NCBI GenBank assembly: GCA_034509735.1
Contig: JACGWO010000002.1
Span: 40,913,855 to 40,977,854, forward strand
Reading direction: 5' to 3'
Length of the DNA: 64,000 nt
DNA from: Sesamum alatum
Lineage: Eukaryota; Streptophyta; Magnoliopsida; Lamiales; Pedaliaceae
A program made the position numbers and the translations under genes. Below the pieces are notes generated by a model. The model saw nothing but the letters and a program-made list of their open reading frames with translations, was not told where the DNA came from and did not search any database. Positions 59,701 to 64,000 of the stretch are shown in pieces (the first letter of the stretch is position 1; the number at the start of each line of letters is the position of its first letter).

Positions 59701-61015
59701 AACGCACAATACACCATCACTGCAAGCACTTATTAGCGATTCACAATTGACTGAATTAGGAACTAATGGGCCATTACTCGAATTAGTCAATTTTCCATTT
59801 TCAGATGCCCCAATGGGAGAACAAATCCCTAGATCAGCTATTGGGGCAGCATGGCCACACAACATTGCAACTGGTCTCATTTCCTGATCAATAAACAAGC
59901 ATTACAATAATGATAAGTTGCCACTATAAAAATTAAGAAACTAAAAACCAAGATTATTGCAGGACTAGGGAAAATACTAAATGTATACATACAATTCAGT
60001 AAAAAGCTCTGGGAGAGGGTTGCATTTTGCTCCAGAACAAGACTTTCAATTAAATAGAAAAGTTTACTGTCTTTAAAGAATATACGACGTATACCACAAA
60101 ACTATTCGTTACTGAAACTAAACAGAGTAGAGAACAAGATGATGTATATCTACGTTATGCATGCTGTAGTAGTACTTCAAAGCCTTGTTTGGTTTACACG
60201 CGAAATGAACTGGGATAAAGAGTCTGTGGATTCATGATATCAAGACATATCCTCAAAAGACTGTTAGTCCAAATGATGGTCTGCAGGTTTATCATGGATG
60301 GTAAAGGAGTAGAAATAACAGAACTTTCACTTCAAAAAATTGCACTTCGCCCTTTTGAATTTTGGACCCATTGCCTTCAAATTTTTAATCTATATGTAAT
60401 CCCCCTAACTGTATCATTATGCTGTCTGAAGCCATTGTTGAGGACATTCCACCTAGATCCTATCACTTCATCAATAGACAACAATTTTTTGAAGTGCTAA
60501 ACCAGTCATATTTTTCTAGAAGAACAAAACAAGTTGCTGCTACAGTGTCTCAGGGACTCAAATTTCATGGACATGTAGACATCATTAACATCAACCAGAA
60601 GCCACAACACACTGGTAACCTGTACTTCTCCTCCCTCAACTACACATCCTTGTCCTGAACAGGACGACAAGCCTTAACACACTTAAATCAACAGCCAAAA
60701 AATTTCAACATAGATCGAGCGCAATCAGAGTAATAAAAACTTTGACTAAATTATCCGCGTTAAAATTTCCAGACGCATGAAATGCAATGAATTAAGCCAA
60801 TAACACATAAAATAGGCACATTCATACGACTAAATCAGAATTACTGAAACTTCCATTACCGCTTTTTCGTTAGAGGAAACGAGGTTCCACCAGATGATGG
60901 AGCCATCGGATCCACCGGTGTAAAGAGTGGGCGGTTCGTGGAGTGCGGCGACAGCGGTGACTCGGTGAACCGGTGGTGAACCTGACCATATGCAGGCCAG
61001 TGATTTACACTTCAT
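50732..61015 (-). CDS. WD40 protein, rabconnectin-3 beta / WDR7 type
   Basis: Large WD40 scaffold; animal relatives (WDR7) bind the V-ATPase with DMXL proteins, and Arabidopsis has one homologue (At4g11270 type). Ten exons are inferred on minus: 61015-60860, 59883-57134, 57042-56939, 56572-56503, 55576-54779, 54048-53867, 52959-52836, 51665-51458, 50875-50732 (nine blocks; the large second one contains a frame break and may be two exons). N-terminal WD repeats include LYTGGSDGSIIWWNL, LISACSDGVLCVW and LLSGSMDCTVRMWDLDSG; a helical middle follows (HVKMAARSLFHCAASRAIPL); the C-terminal WD part includes AISALSFSPDGE and FSENGLMIRWWSLG. It would be about 1511 residues. The frame slips by one base at CCC 59065-59067 and at GGGG 51521-51524. 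Confidence 0.8.
59884..60859 (-). other. First intron of the WD40 gene
   Basis: About 1 kb between GCG|GTAATG and ATCAG|GAAATG. No transposon or gene recognised inside. Confidence 0.6.
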
Positions 61016-62117
61016 CGGCTACTCGATCTTTGGACCGGTCGGTACTCGTTTGGGATCAACAATTCGCTCGGCTAGCTGTTGAGAGTGGTGGCACTGAAGC
61101 CGCAACTTCAAACTTCAAACTCAGAATATTGAAAAGATTTCTCTTATTTATGTTTTCATATGCCTTTTTAGTTATTTATCTAAAATATGTTATAAGATTT
61201 TAAACAAAAAATTATTATTATTATTATTATAATAATAAATTGATTATTGAAAATTTAGTAGAAATATTGTCAGATGTAGGCAATATATCAAGTTTTCCTA
61301 TATTGTGGGTTGATTATTTTATTGTATAAAATAAATGGTTGAACGGGCCCAATTGAATTATACGTAGGATAGAATAATTTAATAAAAATTATCAAGTATT
61401 TATTTCTGTGAATTAAATATGAATGCTATGTAAGGTAGTATTGTGTTACTTTACATAACAAATTGTGAATCTAATTATCTTTATGCCTTTAATAAAATAC
61501 AAGGTTGGAAATTTGTCCATAAATTAATGTGTGGATTTTTGCTCTGATGCATGCGTTGTGGGTAACTTCCGTTCTAACTTTTCAAATCATACACGAATAA
61601 AAGAGTGTGAACTAAGACTGGCTAGCTTGTTGAAAACTAGACCGCACAATGAATATGAATTATTCCACTACGTTAAAAACCCAGTGACAAATTCGGCAAG
61701 ATTGAGTCCGGGGCGAATTACTCAACCCAATCCCACAATTTCCCAGGTCTAGCGGATTGGCAACATGCCCTAACTCATAAATTACACATGTAACAAGGGT
61801 GTAGTGGAGTCTCAATCCCCCTTATCAACCAATGTATAGCTGAGAAGTTAAGATTCAAAGAGCAAACATAAGGGTATTTATCTACCAACTTTTATACTAA
61901 TTTCTTGCATTTCTTGTTTGCTTCCTTTGAATATGCGCATTTAAATCCCTAATAGCTGCAATCCCTTGAGAACTTCATCTATGTGCATAAACCATGACTT
62001 CAAAAGTGACTAATTCAACCAAGTTCCAAAACATGCAGCATTCACCTTTCATGTACAAGATGCTGCCAGGGGCAAAATGACCATTCCATATACAGATTAC
62101 TCAGCTACCTCTCCCTG
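61016..62117. other. Intergenic region between PIAL-type and WD40 genes
   Basis: Both flanking genes run leftwards, so this holds the WD40 gene promoter and the PIAL 3' UTR. Simple ATT/AAT repeats at 61207-61240. No other feature recognised. Confidence 0.5.
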
Positions 62118-63911
62118 TCAAAGCACTCCGGATGATCTGTTCGGCAAAGTGTCCAAACCACCAGGCCTGCTACCTGGTCTTGCAGAAGGATAATTTGGAG
62201 CTGGGACATTATCCAGAACAGGCGTCACATTTGAGGTTGGCCTCGCCACTTGGGCTTGCTGGTTAGGCCGAATAATGTACTGGTTCAGTGCATTAGTATA
62301 AGCCTGGCCGGATAGGGCCCCACGCATCCTGCCAGCAGGGCGCCAGTTCTGCTCGGCTGGATCATAAGCACCAGTGCTCGTGCTTGTCTGTGATGCAATT
62401 CCGATGTTGCTCCTCTGGTCACCCACTGATGGCATTCTACGCCCATCAGGGTTTGTTGAATATGACTGTCCAGCTCTTGATGTATCAACAGCCATAGTTC
62501 TGTCAGCAAGCACCGTTCTAGGAGGGTGTTGACCACTGACTAATTCTGTTGTACGAACAATTCTGTCTTGGGAAACTCCCACATCGCTTTGGGGCCGCAA
62601 GAAGCTGGCAGGTGACTGGGTTGACGATATGTTTGTGCCCGGAGATTGGCTCATTGATCGAGGCATCCTGAAGTTGGCCATCTGCTGACTTGATCTTTGG
62701 TTCAAGACTCTGGGGGCATTTGCGACCTGACTTGAGGCCTGAACGACAATGTTCTGCTGTGGCGGTGAAAGATAGGGGAATGGATGAGTTTGCTGCCAAC
62801 AAATTGAGAAACTAATCAAAAAAAGAAAAAGAAAAAGAAAGTCGGGAAGAGACTTTGAGAAGTCAATAAATATATGATAATTCATGTGAGCTATGTAAAA
62901 AAGAGTATATGATAACAGAGAACAGAAATATAGATCATAGATGTAAGATAAGTGAGAACGACATAAATGATACAGAAAAGGGAAGTGGCTGAAAAAAGGA
63001 AGCAATTCATAGAGGCAAGACGCAAATACTACTCAACTGGAAGAGTGTTAGCTAACCTGTATATGGGGATAATGATGTAATGGTGATGAAGACATCTGTG
63101 ACAGCTGACGTGGATTTGGATGACGCGCTGGGTTGGAGATCATTGGTGAAGCAGGTGAGGCTTGTGAAGCAGCTGAAAGGCCATTGTGGATAAGGGCATT
63201 GACATTATCTCTAGACATTTGCTGAAGGACGGAACTTGAGGCCTGAGCAGGAAGGGCCTGAACCGCACTTGGTATTCTGGTTACATGCCTCGGTATGGAT
63301 GGGAGCCATCCGTACTCATTAGTGATAGTTGGATTTCCAAATAGACACTGCTGCAATTGCACTGTATTTGGCAAAGAAGCTTCACTTTGCGGCACAGAGG
63401 CGGTTATTAAAGAATTACCAGGGAAAGCCTCAACTTCTCCATTTGGACTAACAAAGGAATCAGTCAAAACACGAGGTGATGCAAGAAAATTTGAAGTAGA
63501 GACAGAAACAGCACCAACCAGTTCATTTGATGGAACATTTGATGACGCCAGTCCAAAGGTTGACAAATAAACCCCGGACCAAAAGTCATCGTCAACATTA
63601 GTGCTACTTGGATTAACATTATTTGTGTTGGCAATATGGGGATTGACTGCCATAGTCTGCATCACAGATTGACTTTGACAATCAGTTTGCGAGAATTTTC
63701 TGTCTTCAGTTTCACAAGTGGTGGCAGTATCCATTGCATCATCAGTCTGGGTGAGATCCAGTAAACCCACAGGCTCTGGAGAGTCATTGTTTCCAGTGTT
63801 AGAGGTCTTCTCTGGTTTCTGAATCGCATCATCACTGTTCATAACTGCTTGCCATGACCCATCTGAGGAGAAAATTATGTCGGAGACATTTGCTTCAACT
63901 TCTTTCAGTAC
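62118..63911 (-). CDS. E4 SUMO-protein ligase, PIAL1/PIAL2-like, C-terminal part
   Basis: Nuclear SUMO chain-forming ligase in plants, also linked to gene silencing. Only the C-terminal region lies in the window. Exons 63911-63057 and 62792-62118 join in phase 0 (CATATACAG|GTTAGC, TTGGCAG|CAA). The start of the first exon (VLKEVEANVSDIIFSSDGSW, then VGLLDLTQTDDAMD with SUMO-interaction-like hydrophobic/acidic character) matches the region after the SP-RING finger. The rest is low-complexity Ser/Gln/Pro, ending RPGSRPGGLDTLPNRSSGVL. The SP-RING itself should lie past the right edge. Confidence 0.75.
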
Positions 63912-64000
63912 CTGAGATACATCCAATACCAAAAGTTTGATATATGAATCGTAATAATATTAAATATACTATGGCCAGCCGGGAGGCAGGAAGATGATAG

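Noticed and set aside
57886..59887. Long plus-strand frames (173 and 249 residues) over the WD40 gene
   Set aside because: They are antisense to well-supported WD40 exons and resemble no family.

Overview
The window is nuclear DNA of a core eudicot plant, probably an asterid; the species cannot be fixed from the sequence. The evidence is plant-type split genes (two WRKY factors, a GH9 endoglucanase, a rabconnectin-3 beta/WDR7-type WD40 protein, a PIAL-type SUMO ligase) in AT-rich DNA dense with plant transposon families. I saw no bacterial-style operon, CRISPR array or rRNA.

Layout. 1-3.7 kb: MULE-type MITEs and a group IIe WRKY gene (2469-3664, +). 3.8-9.7 kb: a 5.2 kb Mutator-like element (MULE) with ~310 bp terminal inverted repeats and a perfect 9-bp target duplication, inserted in a CACTA MITE that also took a second insertion. 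9.8-12.2 kb: small inverted-repeat elements. 12.5-19.0 kb: a gag-only Ty3/gypsy-like LTR element (minus strand) carrying a nested 2.3 kb solo LTR. 19.1-24.7 kb: a hAT-type element (8-bp duplication) carrying a nested 4.6 kb internally deleted CACTA element. 24.8-27.3 kb: a long foldback element and a 0.8 kb solo LTR. 28.5-35.5 kb: an eight-exon GH9 endoglucanase gene (minus) whose introns hold at least six transposon insertions. 36.3-37.8 kb: inverted-repeat elements. 37.9-43.9 kb: a structurally full-length but decayed L1-type LINE (minus) with a 16-bp duplication. 44.0-47.3 kb: more MITEs. 47.9-50.0 kb: a group IIc WRKY gene (+). 50.7-61.0 kb: a ten-exon WD40 gene (minus). 62.1-63.9 kb: the 3' exons of a PIAL-type E4 SUMO ligase gene (minus), running off the right edge.

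The host genes share no evident pathway: two defence/development-type transcription factors, a secreted cell-wall glucanase, a putative V-ATPase/vesicle-traffic WD40 protein and a SUMO ligase. The strongest signals are architectural: nested insertions dated by intact target duplications; a MULE whose transposase gene faces a convergent GRF-zinc-finger gene, as mudrA faces mudrB in maize MuDR; overlapping target duplications of two abutting MITEs; a GC-AG intron; and single-base frameshifts at short homopolymers in the otherwise conserved WD40 gene, which may be assembly errors. I did not find a clearly new biological system.
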